From Lotus japonicus (lineage: Eukaryota; Streptophyta; Magnoliopsida; Fabales; Fabaceae): a stretch of 64,000 nucleotides of DNA. How positions within the stretch are numbered: the first letter of the stretch is position 1; every line of letters begins with the position of its first letter. Shown piece by piece: positions 21,408-34,249 of this stretch. The stretch lies in the NCBI RefSeq assembly GCF_012489685.1, contig NC_080045.1, positions 46,955,096 through 47,019,095 on the forward strand. Reading direction: 5' to 3'. A model generated the notes under the pieces. It worked only from the letters and a program-made list of their open reading frames with translations, did not search any database and was not told the DNA's origin. A program made the translations under genes and the position numbers.

Positions 21408-24202
21408 GTCAGATCGATGGCTCTGTTCTGTTTAACAGCAAGAGGAAGAACAACATTTATAAGATCAGATTATCTGAGTTGGAGGCTCAGAATGTGAAGT
21501 GCCTTCTGTCTGTTAATGAAGAGCAGTGGGTATGGCATAGACGGTTAGGGCATGCCAGTATGAGAAAGATTTCTCAGCTGAGCAAGCTAAACCTTGTCAG
21601 GGGCTTACCCAATCTGAAGTTCGCTTCAGACGCTCTTTGTGAAGCATGTCAGAAAGGCAAATTCACAAAAGTCCCTTTCAAGGCAAAGAATGTTGTCTCA
21701 ACCTCAAGGACGTTAGAACTTCTGCATATCGACCTGTTTGGACCAGTGAAAACTGAGTCTATAGGTGGCAAGAGATATGGGATGGTTATCGTTGATGACT
21801 ATAGCCGCTGGACATGGGTAAAGTTTCTAACCCGCAAGGATGAGTCTCATGCTGTGTTCTCTACCTTCATTGCTCAAGTGCAAAACGAGAAGGCTTGTAG
21901 GATTGTGCGTGTCAGAAGTGACCATGGTGGAGAGTTTGAGAATGACAAGTTTGAGAGTCTGTTTGATTCCTATGGAATTGCACATGATTTCTCTTGTCCC
22001 AGAACTCCTCAACAAAATGGTGTTGTTGAGAGGAAGAACAGAACTCTTCAGGAGATGGCTAGAACCATGCTCCAAGAAACTGGCATGGCTAAGCACTTTT
22101 GGGCAGAGGCAGTAAATACAGCATGTTACATTCAGAACAGAATCTCTGTGAGACCAATTCTGAATAAGACTCCTTATGAATTGTGGAAGAACATAAAACC
22201 CAACATTTCTTATTTTCATCCTTTTGGCTGTGTTTGTTATGTTCTCAATACTAAGGATAGATTGCATAAATTTGATGCTAAGTCTTCTAAGTGTCTATTA
22301 CTTGGTTATTCTGATAGATCTAAAGGTTTTAGATTTTATAATACTGATGCCAAGACTATTGAAGAATCTATTCATGTTAGATTTGATGATAAGCTTGACT
22401 CTGACCAGTCAAAGCTAGTTGAAAAGTTTGCAGATTTAAGCATTAATGTTTCTGACAAAGGCAAAGCTCCAGAGGAAGTTGAGCCAGAGGAAGATGAACC
22501 AGAGGAAGAAGCTGGTCCCTCTAACTCACAAACTCTGAAAAAGAGCAGAATCACTGCAGCTCACCCTAAGGAATTGATTCTGGGCAACAAAGATGAACCA
22601 GTTAGAACCAGATCTGCCTTCAGACCCTCTGAAGAGACCTTGCTGAGTCTGAAAGGATTGGTGTCCTTAATTGAACCCAAGTCCATAGATGAAGCTCTTC
22701 AGGACAAGGATTGGATTCTGGCCATGGAAGAAGAATTAAATCAATTCTCCAAGAACGATGTTTGGAGCTTAGTGAAGAAGCCTGAGAATGTCCATGTTAT
22801 TGGAACGAAATGGGTATTCAGAAACAAGCTAAATGAGAAAGGAGATGTAGTCAGAAACAAGGCAAGGCTAGTTGCTCAAGGCTACAGCCAGCAGGAAGGA
22901 ATAGACTACACTGAAACATTTGCTCCGGTAGCAAGACTGGAGGCAATCAGACTGTTGATCTCCTTCTCAGTAAATCACAACATAGTTCTACATCAGATGG
23001 ATGTAAAGAGTGCCTTCCTAAATGGTTATATATCAGAGGAAGTCTATGTTCATCAACCCCCAGGTTTTGAAGATGAAAAGAAACCAGACCATGTGTTCAA
23101 ATTGAAGAAATCACTCTACGGTCTGAAGCAAGCTCCCAGAGCATGGTATGAGAGACTTAGCTCATTCCTTCTGGAGAATGAGTTTGTAAGGGGTAAAGTA
23201 GATACAACTCTTTTTTGCAAGACTTATAAAGATGATATCTTAATTGTGCAAATTTATGTTGATGATATTATATTTGGTTCTGCTAATCAATCTCTATGCA
23301 AAGAATTTTCTGAGATGATGCAGGCTGAATTTGAGATGAGTATGATGGGAGAATTAAAGTACTTTCTGGGAATACAAGTTGATCAAACACCAGAAGGAAC
23401 ATATATCCATCAGAGCAAGTACACTAAAGAACTTCTGAAGAAGTTCAATATGCTGGAATCTACAGTGGCCAAGACTCCAATGCATCCTACATGCATTTTG
23501 GAGAAAGAAGATAAAAGTGGTAAAGTATGTCAGAAGCTCTATCGTGGAATGATAGGTTCACTTCTATACTTAACTGCATCAAGGCCAGACATATTATTTA
23601 GTGTTCACTTATGTGCTCGTTTCCAATCAGATCCACGGGAAACCCACTTAACTGCTGTTAAGAGGATCCTAAGGTATCTGAAAGGCACCACTAACCTTGG
23701 CTTGATGTATAAGAAAACATCAGAGTATAAGCTTTCAGGTTATTGTGATGCTGATTATGCTGGAGATAGAACAGAGAGAAAAAGTACTTCTGGAAATTGT
23801 CAATTTCTGGGAGGCAATCTAGTCTCATGGGCAAGCAAGAGGCAATCAACCATTGCACTATCAACTGTAGAGGCAGAATATATCTCAGCAGCAATATGCA
23901 GCACTCAGATGCTCTGGATGAAACATCAGCTGGAGGATTATCAGATCCTTGAGAGCAATATCCCAATCTATTGTGATAACACTGCTGCAATCTCATTGAG
24001 TAAGAATCCTATCTTGCATTCAAGGGCAAAGCACATTGAGGTAAAGTATCATTTTATTAGAGATTATGTACAGAAGGGCGTACTTCTTCTGAAGTTTGTT
24101 GATACTGACCATCAATGGGCAGATATCTTTACAAAGCCCTTAGCTGAAGATAGATTTAATTTTATTCTGAAAAATCTAAACATGGACTTTTGTCCAGAGT
24201 GA
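21367..24202 (+). CDS. pol: Sirevirus Pol: integrase, RT and RNase H (copy 1)
   Basis: Open frame of over 900 codons; residues are numbered from 21479. Gag-pre-integrase zinc finger: HRRLGH (H20, H25) and CEACQKGK. Integrase core: HIDLFGP (D85), RSDHGGEF (D148), NGVVERKNR (E184), the DDE triad with the usual 35 residues before E. RT (RVT_2 type): conserved [13 protein letters not shown] and [11 protein letters not shown], catalytic YVDD at 593-596. RNase [30 protein letters not shown] and [10 protein letters not shown]. Ends [19 protein letters not shown]. All key residues are present, but the frameshift at 21366 separates it from protease. The protein is identical in copy 2 (31083-33806). 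Confidence 0.9.
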
Positions 24203-24646
24203 AGATGGATCAGAACCTCTGACTATGATACTTCTTGATCAGAAGATGTCTAGTCCAGAAGGTAACTCAATCAGAGTGTGTGTGCCCACTGGTACTGACT
24301 CTGAAGCTGAGACAACAACACGTGCGTCAGAATTTCTGATGCATAATTCCTTGTGCCCGTGTGACAGTCTGTTATGATTGCGTGCAGATATGCTTATCTC
24401 CTGTGTGTGATTGTGTATTTTACTTTTACTATCTATCTTTAATTTTCAACCGTTGATCTTAAAGTGCTTTTTGAATCAACAACGGTTATTTGATAAAACC
24501 CACTATACACACACGTTCTCGTTCACTTCCGGTTTTTCACTCTCGCACTCTCTGCTTTTCAAAACCGCATCTTTCTTGATTTCTCTCTCGATCTCTCTTC
24601 ATCCTTCAAACTTCATCTTCTACCTCAAACCTTCAACCTCTTCAAA
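24203..24646 (+). other. Spacer between pol and the post-pol ORF
   Basis: 444 nt without an ORF. Contains several TCTGA words in the first half and a CT-rich leader-like tract (24520-24645) just before the ATG, compatible with a separate transcript or splice leader for the post-pol ORF. Copy 2 is the same apart from one T. Confidence 0.5.
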
Positions 24647-27506
24647 ATGGTGAGACAAACCAGAAGATCTACTGCAGATGCACCTCAGTTCCCTCACATG
24701 GTAGTTGGTTTGGCAACGGGTCAAAGGGGCTCTGAGAACCCGGCACAAGAACAAGTTCAAGCTCAAGAGCAGATTGTTCCAATTGCAGAACGGGGCTGTG
24801 CCGTTCACTGCGTATTTGCTCCTGAGGAACTCCAAGTCCTGGCAGAATGGAGATTCGACCTCGACAACCTGGCTGCAAATGGGTTTGATCTTCGTCCTGA
24901 AGTCCAAGCTCAAGGTTGGGGAAACTACTTCAACCGACTTCGAGGACCGGTGTATGAGAAGCTGGTAAAGGAATTCTGGAAGCACGCCGACTGCGATGAT
25001 ACTCAAGTGGTATCTCATATTCTTGGCAGGAAGATCATCATCACGGAGAAGTCATTCGTGAATCTGCTAGGTGCAGACACTGCTTATGGGTATCGGTTCC
25101 AATTCACTGAGTCGAAGCTGAAACCCAGCACCAAAGACAAAATCAACCAGGCCCTGTACACCACCTTCAAACCGGGCAAGACAAGTTACAAGGTGATGGA
25201 CCTTCACCCCAAACTCAGGATCTGGCACAAGATCCTGCTCAACTGCATCAATCAGAGACCGAAGGGCAGTTCCCCAGATTACATCAACTTCAACCAGAAG
25301 GCGATGCTGTTTTTCATCCAAGATCAGGAGAAGATCTGCCTTCCCTACTTCCTGTTCTCCTACTTGAAGGAGTGTATCTGGAAGTCTAGGACTACTGCCT
25401 CAATCAAGTCAGCAATCAAGTATATCCCCTTTGGGAGACTGCTGTCTGATCTCTTCATTGAGAGTGGCCTCATTCAAGACCTGATCAATGCTGGTTGCAC
25501 AGAGGACTTGAGCACAATTGTCAGCGATGTCTTCACTGCCAACTCTCTGAAGAAGATGGGTTTGGTCCAGAAGAAGATTGCTCCTGCTCATGCAGACACA
25601 TCTTCTGAGATCAGAGGAAGAAGGATGCCTCTGAATGACTACCCACTGTGGACTCAAGCAGACAATCCTGAAGCCATCAGATGCTATGTTGAAGACCTCA
25701 GGGCTCAAGGATTCGAGATTGATCTTGATGATTTCTTCAGCAGACTGCCGCCAGCTCCAGAGTTTCCTTCTCCTCCCAAGAAGAAAGCTCAGAGGAAGAT
25801 GGTTCTGGAAGAATCCTCTGAAGAATCTGATGTCCCTCTGGTCAAGGAGACAAAGAGAAAGCCTGATGATGGTGATGATAGTGATAGTGAGGATGGTCCT
25901 CCAAAGAAGAAGCAGAAGAAGGTCAGAATCGTGGTGAAGCCTACTCGGGTGGAACCAGCTGCTGCAGTGGTCAGAAGGACTGAACCTCCTGCCAGAGTGA
26001 CTCGATCATCAGCACATTCAAGTAAGCCTGCACTTGCTTCTGATGATGATTTGAATTTATTTGATGCACTTCCTATTTCTGCCTTGCTTCAACACTCCTC
26101 AAATCCCCTCACTCCTATTCCTGAATCCCAGCCAGCCGCACAAACCACCACTCCACCACATTCCCCAAGATCTTCCTTCTTTCAACCTTCCCCTACTGAA
26201 GCACCTCTCTGGAATTTGCTTCAGAACCAACCCTCTAGGTCAGAAGATCCAACCTCTCTCATTACCATTCCATACGACCCATTATCTTCTGAACCCATCA
26301 TCCATGACCAACCCGAGCCCAACCAAACAGAACCACAACCCAGAACGTCTGATCACTCTGTTCCCAGAGCATCAGAACGTCCTGCTGTCAGAACCACGGA
26401 TACCGACTCTTCAACAGCCTTTACACCTGTATCCTTCCCAATCAATGTTGTTGATTCTTCTCCCTCCAATAACTCTGAATCAATTAGAAAATTCATGGAG
26501 GTTAGAAAGAGAAGGTGTCTGCCTTGGAAGAGTATTACCTTACCTGTCCAAGCCCTAGGAGATATCCTGGCCCCTAGACCTGAACGTCTAGTTGACCCAG
26601 ATGAACCTATCTTGGCCAATCCTATCCAAGAGGCAGACCCCTTAGTTCAACCAGCTCACCCTGTCCCTGACCAACAAGAGCCAATTCAACCAGACCCTGA
26701 ACCCGAACAATCAGTGTCTAACCAATCCTCGGTTAGATCACCTCACCCTCTGGTTGAAACTTCAGACCCTCACCGTGGAACCTCTGAACCCAATGCTCCC
26801 ATGATTAACATTGGTTCTCCACAAGGTGCCTCTGAAGCTCATAGCAGCAATCACCCAGCCTCTCCTGAAACCAACCTCTCCATCATTCCCTATACTCACC
26901 TTCAACCCACATCTCTCTCTGAGTGCATCAATATCTTCTATCATGAAGCCTCCCTGAGGCTCCGCAATGTGCACGGTCAGACTGATCTCAGTGAGAATGC
27001 TGAAAATGTGGCTGATGAGTGGAACAATCTGAGCACTTGGCTAGTGGCTCAGTTTTCAATTATGATGCAGCTCCTGCATGCAGAGGGAAGTCAGAGGATT
27101 GAGGCTGCCAAGCAAAGGTTTGCTAGAAGGGTGGCTCTTCATGAACTAGAACAGAGAAATAAGCTTCTTGAAGCTATTGAAGAAGCCAAGAGAAAGAAAG
27201 AACAAGCAGAAGAAGCTGCACGTCAAGCAGCAGCTCAAGCTGAACAAGCCAGACTTGAGGCAGAGCAACTTGAAGCTGAGGCTGAAGCTCTTAGATGCCA
27301 AGCACTTGCACCGGTTGTGTTTACTCCTGCTGCTTCTGCTTCCATTCCAGATCCTCAAGCTGCTCAGAATGTTCCTTCCAGTTCTACTCAGACAAGCTCA
27401 TCCAGACTCGACATCATGGAACAACGTCTTGACACTCATGAATCCATGCTGATTTGAGATGAAGCAAATGATGATGGAACTTCTGCGACGATCTGACAAA
27501 CCTTAG
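24647..27506 (+). pseudogene. Sirevirus post-pol ORF (copy 1, three homopolymer indels)
   Basis: Same protein as 34250-37108, starting at ATG 24647 in the context tcaaaATGgtgaga. Relative to copy 2 it lacks one A near 26508 and gains one C near 26574, which garbles about 22 residues and then restores the frame. An extra T at about 27454 creates an early TGA (27455-27457); the intact stop position would be 27504-27506. All three changes are in homopolymer runs, so they are likely sequence errors rather than evolutionary damage. Domain description is under copy 2. Confidence 0.8.
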
Positions 27507-28268
27507 TTTTAGGATCTCTTCTTTTTCTTTCTTTTTATTTAACGTTGATTTATTTAAACTCTGTTTCTTTTTATTTATTTATTCTCTTTGTTCGTTTGTG
27601 ATTATATATGCTTAACTATATATACTTATGTCACATATGTTTGCAAAACTCGTTTTATTCATAATCTCTCTGATTCTTACATCATTTTCATTTTCTTTTA
27701 AACTTAGACCTTCTCTAAGGGGAGTACCTTGTACTTCAAGCTAAGTTTTTCACACCCCAAGCTTTTTGCTTATGACAAAAAGGGGAGTAAACCCAGTTTT
27801 TGATGTGTAAGATGTGTTAGTGTGACTTATTTTTCTTTTGGAGATTTTAAGAGTTCCACCTTCATGACCATAGATGTGTCACTGGGCAAATACAAGGAAT
27901 ACATTTCACTTCTTCTGAAGTGATTCTAAGTTGACTCTGATACCCAAGACTCTGATACCTTGTCCATGACTCTGATCACTTATGCGCTCTGATTATTCGT
28001 TTTTCATCTATGTCATAAGCTTTTCACTCTGAACTCTTATATTTTTTAACTCAGAATCTAGACTTTACTAACGTTTTCATCAAGTATTAGATTCAGGGGG
28101 AGCTAAGCTCAGAATCAAGCAGTGACTTGAATTCAGAATGAGCAAGATAAACTATTCACATCAGGATAAGTCTTATTCTATATCTCTAAACTCTGAGTGA
28201 ATTCAGTTTAATGTTTAAGAATTGTTCATCAAAAATCTTAGTTTTGTCATCATCAAAAAGGGGGAGAT
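27507..28268 (+). other. 3' non-coding region with repeated polypurine tracts (copy 1)
   Basis: T-rich sequence with G-rich purine motifs at 27716-27724, 27776-27788, 28096-28105 and, directly before the LTR, 28254-28267 (aaaaagggggaga). Multiple polypurine-like tracts here are a known Sirevirus trait. Also several CTCTGA words (27930-28040). Confidence 0.7.
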
Positions 28269-28843
28269 TGTAAGATCAAGTTTTGATCTAGTAGTACAAC
28301 TCTATGTTTTGATGATTACAAGTTAACCTTTTGATATGAACAATTGTGGTACTCTAATGTGTTTTTCTGAGTGTGCTATTTACAGGCTCTGACCTCAANN
28401 NNNNNNNNNNNNNNNNNNNNNNNNNNNNNNNNNNNNNNNNNNNNNNNNNNNNNNNNNNNNNNNNNNNNNNNNNNNNNNNNNNNNNNNNNNNNNNNNNNAG
28501 GAGATCAAGGTTGATCGGATCCTAGAGAAGACTAAGAGAGTGAAATCTTAGTGTGAGCTAAGTCAGTGTAATTGTTAGTCACTTGTAGGTTTCAAGTGCA
28601 GTTGTTAACTCTTACCTGATTAGTGGATTGCCTTCATTCTAAGAAGGAAGAAATCACCTTAACGGGTGGACTGGAGTAGCTTGAGTGATTTATCAAGTGA
28701 ACCAGGATAAAATCCTTGTGTGCTTTTCTATCTCTTATCTTTAGCACTTAAGTTCTCGAAAGATTTGTCAAAATATTTAAGGTGGAAGTTTTGTTCTGAA
28801 AACGTTATTCAAACCCCCCTTTCTACCGTTTTTCATACCTTCA
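28269..28843 (+). repeat. LTR2 (middle LTR), incomplete and chimeric
   Basis: Left 130 bp (28269-28398), then 100 Ns, then right 345 bp (28499-28843); about 745 bp of a normal 1220-bp LTR is missing. The left part shares the diagnostic T (aatgtg) with LTR3, whereas the right part matches LTR1 at four diagnostic sites (gaaccagg, aatattt, ggtggaag, ctgaaaacg). It also has 1-nt indels (gtgaaatctta, gttgttaact) typical of a low-quality contig end. Confidence 0.88.
28399..28498. other. Assembly gap (100 N)
   Basis: Exactly 100 Ns, the conventional length for a gap of unknown size, inside the middle LTR. The sequences on either side do not abut in an LTR, so content is missing or the join is false. 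Confidence 0.99.
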
Positions 28844-28915
28844 ATTGGTATCAGAGCGCAAGTTCTGATTACCACACCTAACAGTGTTCAGTGATCCGGG
28901 CCGGTGTGAAAAACA

Positions 28916-30714
28916 ATGGCTGCCACCACCAGTGAAACTCAAAGAGATGGTTACAACGCAAAGCCTCCTATGTTCGATGGTCATAGGTTCGAATATTGGA
29001 AAGATAGACTGGAAAGTTTCTTTCTGGGTTTCGATGCAGATCTCTGGGATATTATTGTGGATGGCTATGAGCGTCCAGTTGATGCAGATGGCAAGAAGAT
29101 CCCAAGGTCAGAGATGACTGCAGATCAAAAAGAAGCTGTACTCACAACATCACAAAGCAAGAGCAATTCTTCTAAGTGCTATTTCCTATGAGGAGTACCA
29201 GAAGATTACAGATCGTGAGTTTGCTAAAGGCATTTTTGAATCTCTGAAGATGTCTCATGAGGAAACAAGAAAGTCAAAGAATCAAAGGCATTGTCTTTGA
29301 TCCAAAAGTATGAATCCTTCATCATGGAGCCAAATGAGTCCATTGAAGAAATGTTCTCCAGATTTCAATTGCTTGTAGCTGGCATACGACCTCTCAACAA
29401 GAGCTACACAACAAAAGATCATGTCATAAGGGTCATCAGGTGTCTTCCTGAAAGTTGGATGCCTTTGGTGACTTCAATAGAGCTCACGAGAGACGTTGAG
29501 AATATGAGTTTAGAAAACTCATCAGCATTTTGAAATGCCATGAGCTGAAACGCTCAGAGATGCAAGATCTGAGGAAAAAGTCCATAGCCTTGAAATCCAA
29601 ATCTGAAAAGGCTAAGGTTGAGAAGTCAAAGGCTCTTCAAGCTGAAGAAGAAGAATCTGAAGATGCATCAGAAGATTCTGATGAAGATGAGCTGACTCTG
29701 ATCTCCAAGAGACTCAACCGCATCTGGAAGCACAGGCAGAGCAAGTTCAAAGGCTCTGGAAAGGCAAAAGGAAAGTATGAGTCCTCAGGCCAGAAGAAAT
29801 CTTCAATCAAGGAAGTCACATGTTTTGAGTGCAAAGAATCTGGGCACTACAAAAGTGATTGTCCAAAGTTGAAGAAAGAAAAGAAGCACTTCAAGACGAA
29901 GAAGAGTCTGATGGTGACATTTGATGAATCAGAGTCAGAGGATGTTGACTCTAATGGTGAAGTCCAAGGACTCATGGCAATTGTCAAAGACAAGGAAGCA
30001 GAGTCAAAGGAAGCTGTTGACTCTGACTCAGAATCAGAAGGAGATCCTAACTCAGACGATGAAAATGAGGTATTTGCTTCTTTCTCTACCTCTGAACTGA
30101 AACATGCTTTGTCTGATATCATGGATAAGTATAACTCTTTATTGTCTAAGCATAAAAAGTTGAAAAAGAACTTATCTGCTGTCTCCAAGACTCCTTCTGA
30201 ACATGAGAAAATTATTTCTGATTTGAAAAATGAAAATCATGCTTTGGTAAATTCTAACTCTGTGCTTAAGAACCAGATTGCTAAGTTAGAAGAAATTGTT
30301 GCCTGTGATGCCTCTGATTGTAGAAATGAATCTAAGTATGAAAAGTCTTTTCAAAGATTCCTAGCTAAAAGCGTGGATAGAAGCTTAATGGCTTCAATGA
30401 TCTATGGCGTAAGCAGAAATGGAATGCATGGCATTGGCTATTCTAAACCAATTAGAAATGAGCCTTCTGTGTCTAAAGCTAAATCCTTGTATGAATGCTT
30501 TGTTCCCTCTGGTACCATATTGCCTGATCCTGTACCTGCTAAAATTGCTAAAAACCCTCTTAAAAAGGGATCTTTCTCTATGACTAAATATCATGCAAAT
30601 ATTCCTTTAAAATATTATGTTGAGACACCCAAGGTGATCAGAACCTCTGGGGTAACTAACAAAGAGGACCCAGAAAGTGGGTACCTAAGGACAAGATTAT
30701 CTATGTTGCAGATA
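28916..30714 (+). pseudogene. gag: Sirevirus gag (copy 2, frameshifted)
   Basis: Same gene as 19310-21211 but with four 1-nt indels: an extra A near 29130, a missing A near 29260, a missing G near 29514, and a missing A near 30661. The pieces are otherwise the same protein, including the zinc knuckle (about 29822-29863). The last indel makes gag run directly into the protease frame here, but at the cost of the conserved GPRKWVPK segment, so copy 1 is the more credible version. Confidence 0.85.
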
Positions 30715-33700
30715 TCCTTGATAGCTCCACTGAAACACCAATCATGGTATCTGGACAGTGGATGCTCGCGTCACATGACGGGAGAAAAGCGTATGTTCCG
30801 AGAGCTGAAACTTAAGCCTGGAGGCGAAGTTGGCTTCGGAGGAAATGAAAAGGGTAAAATTGTTGGTACTGGTACTATTTGTGTAGATAGTAGTCCATGC
30901 ATTGATAATGTTTTATTGGTAGACGGCTTAACACATAACTTATTGTCTATAAGTCAATTAGCTGACAAGGTTATGATGTTATATTCAATCAAAAGTCTTG
31001 CCGGGCTGTAAGTCAGATCGATGGCTCTGTTCTGTTTAACAGCAAGAGGAAGAACAACATTTATAAGATCAGATTATCTGAGTTGGAGGCTCAGAATGTG
31101 AAGTGCCTTCTGTCTGTTAATGAAGAGCAGTGGGTATGGCATAGACGGTTAGGGCATGCCAGTATGAGAAAGATTTCTCAGCTGAGCAAGCTAAACCTTG
31201 TCAGGGGCTTACCCAATCTGAAGTTCGCTTCAGACGCTCTTTGTGAAGCATGTCAGAAAGGCAAATTCACAAAAGTCCCTTTCAAGGCAAAGAATGTTGT
31301 CTCAACCTCAAGGACGTTAGAACTTCTGCATATCGACCTGTTTGGACCAGTGAAAACTGAGTCTATAGGTGGCAAGAGATATGGGATGGTTATCGTTGAT
31401 GACTATAGCCGCTGGACATGGGTAAAGTTTCTAACCCGCAAGGATGAGTCTCATGCTGTGTTCTCTACCTTCATTGCTCAAGTGCAAAACGAGAAGGCTT
31501 GTAGGATTGTGCGTGTCAGAAGTGACCATGGTGGAGAGTTTGAGAATGACAAGTTTGAGAGTCTGTTTGATTCCTATGGAATTGCACATGATTTCTCTTG
31601 TCCCAGAACTCCTCAACAAAATGGTGTTGTTGAGAGGAAGAACAGAACTCTTCAGGAGATGGCTAGAACCATGCTCCAAGAAACTGGCATGGCTAAGCAC
31701 TTTTGGGCAGAGGCAGTAAATACAGCATGTTACATTCAGAACAGAATCTCTGTGAGACCAATTCTGAATAAGACTCCTTATGAATTGTGGAAGAACATAA
31801 AACCCAACATTTCTTATTTTCATCCTTTTGGCTGTGTTTGTTATGTTCTCAATACTAAGGATAGATTGCATAAATTTGATGCTAAGTCTTCTAAGTGTCT
31901 ATTACTTGGTTATTCTGATAGATCTAAAGGTTTTAGATTTTATAATACTGATGCCAAGACTATTGAAGAATCTATTCATGTTAGATTTGATGATAAGCTT
32001 GACTCTGACCAGTCAAAGCTAGTTGAAAAGTTTGCAGATTTAAGCATTAATGTTTCTGACAAAGGCAAAGCTCCAGAGGAAGTTGAGCCAGAGGAAGATG
32101 AACCAGAGGAAGAAGCTGGTCCCTCTAACTCACAAACTCTGAAAAAGAGCAGAATCACTGCAGCTCACCCTAAGGAATTGATTCTGGGCAACAAAGATGA
32201 ACCAGTTAGAACCAGATCTGCCTTCAGACCCTCTGAAGAGACCTTGCTGAGTCTGAAAGGATTGGTGTCCTTAATTGAACCCAAGTCCATAGATGAAGCT
32301 CTTCAGGACAAGGATTGGATTCTGGCCATGGAAGAAGAATTAAATCAATTCTCCAAGAACGATGTTTGGAGCTTAGTGAAGAAGCCTGAGAATGTCCATG
32401 TTATTGGAACGAAATGGGTATTCAGAAACAAGCTAAATGAGAAAGGAGATGTAGTCAGAAACAAGGCAAGGCTAGTTGCTCAAGGCTACAGCCAGCAGGA
32501 AGGAATAGACTACACTGAAACATTTGCTCCGGTAGCAAGACTGGAGGCAATCAGACTGTTGATCTCCTTCTCAGTAAATCACAACATAGTTCTACATCAG
32601 ATGGATGTAAAGAGTGCCTTCCTAAATGGTTATATATCAGAGGAAGTCTATGTTCATCAACCCCCAGGTTTTGAAGATGAAAAGAAACCAGACCATGTGT
32701 TCAAATTGAAGAAATCACTCTACGGTCTGAAGCAAGCTCCCAGAGCATGGTATGAGAGACTTAGCTCATTCCTTCTGGAGAATGAGTTTGTAAGGGGTAA
32801 AGTAGATACAACTCTTTTTTGCAAGACTTATAAAGATGATATCTTAATTGTGCAAATTTATGTTGATGATATTATATTTGGTTCTGCTAATCAATCTCTA
32901 TGCAAAGAATTTTCTGAGATGATGCAGGCTGAATTTGAGATGAGTATGATGGGAGAATTAAAGTACTTTCTGGGAATACAAGTTGATCAAACACCAGAAG
33001 GAACATATATCCATCAGAGCAAGTACACTAAAGAACTTCTGAAGAAGTTCAATATGCTGGAATCTACAGTGGCCAAGACTCCAATGCATCCTACATGCAT
33101 TTTGGAGAAAGAAGATAAAAGTGGTAAAGTATGTCAGAAGCTCTATCGTGGAATGATAGGTTCACTTCTATACTTAACTGCATCAAGGCCAGACATATTA
33201 TTTAGTGTTCACTTATGTGCTCGTTTCCAATCAGATCCACGGGAAACCCACTTAACTGCTGTTAAGAGGATCCTAAGGTATCTGAAAGGCACCACTAACC
33301 TTGGCTTGATGTATAAGAAAACATCAGAGTATAAGCTTTCAGGTTATTGTGATGCTGATTATGCTGGAGATAGAACAGAGAGAAAAAGTACTTCTGGAAA
33401 TTGTCAATTTCTGGGAGGCAATCTAGTCTCATGGGCAAGCAAGAGGCAATCAACCATTGCACTATCAACTGTAGAGGCAGAATATATCTCAGCAGCAATA
33501 TGCAGCACTCAGATGCTCTGGATGAAACATCAGCTGGAGGATTATCAGATCCTTGAGAGCAATATCCCAATCTATTGTGATAACACTGCTGCAATCTCAT
33601 TGAGTAAGAATCCTATCTTGCATTCAAGGGCAAAGCACATTGAGGTAAAGTATCATTTTATTAGAGATTATGTACAGAAGGGCGTACTTCTTCTGAAGTT

Positions 33701-33806
33701 TGTTGATACTGACCATCAATGGGCAGATATCTTTACAAAGCCCTTAGCTGAAGATAGATTTAATTTTATTCTGAAAAATCTAAACATGGACTTTTGTCCA
33801 GAGTGA
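30703..33806 (+). pseudogene. pol: Sirevirus protease and Pol (copy 2)
   Basis: Protease DSG at about 30755-30763; frame break near 30970 exactly as in copy 1; then integrase-RT-RNase H in one frame to the stop at 33804-33806. The integrase-RT-RNase H protein (31083-33806, 907 residues) is identical to copy 1. The absence of even a synonymous change noticed by eye is the strongest hint that both are the same DNA. Confidence 0.85.
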
Positions 33807-34249
33807 AGATGGATCAGAACCTCTGACTATGATACTTCTTGATCAGAAGATGTCTAGTCCAGAAGGTAACTCAATCAGAGTGTGTGTGCCCACTGGTACT
33901 GACTCTGAAGCTGAGACAACAACACGTGCGTCAGAATTTCTGATGCATAATTCCTTGTGCCCGTGTGACAGTCTGTTATGATTGCGTGCAGATATGCTTA
34001 TCTCCTGTGTGTGATTGTGTATTTTACTTTTACTATCTATCTTTAATTTTCAACCGTTGATCTTAAAGTGCTTTTTGAATCAACAACGGTTATTTGATAA
34101 AACCCACTATACACACACGTTCTCGTTCACTTCCGGTTTTCACTCTCGCACTCTCTGCTTTTCAAAACCGCATCTTTCTTGATTTCTCTCTCGATCTCTC
34201 TTCATCCTTCAAACTTCATCTTCTACCTCAAACCTTCAACCTCTTCAAA

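Noticed and set aside
30394..31871. Minus-strand frames opposite gag and integrase of the plus-strand Sirevirus
   Set aside because: Mirror-image reading of conserved coding sequence, identical in both copies, no domain.
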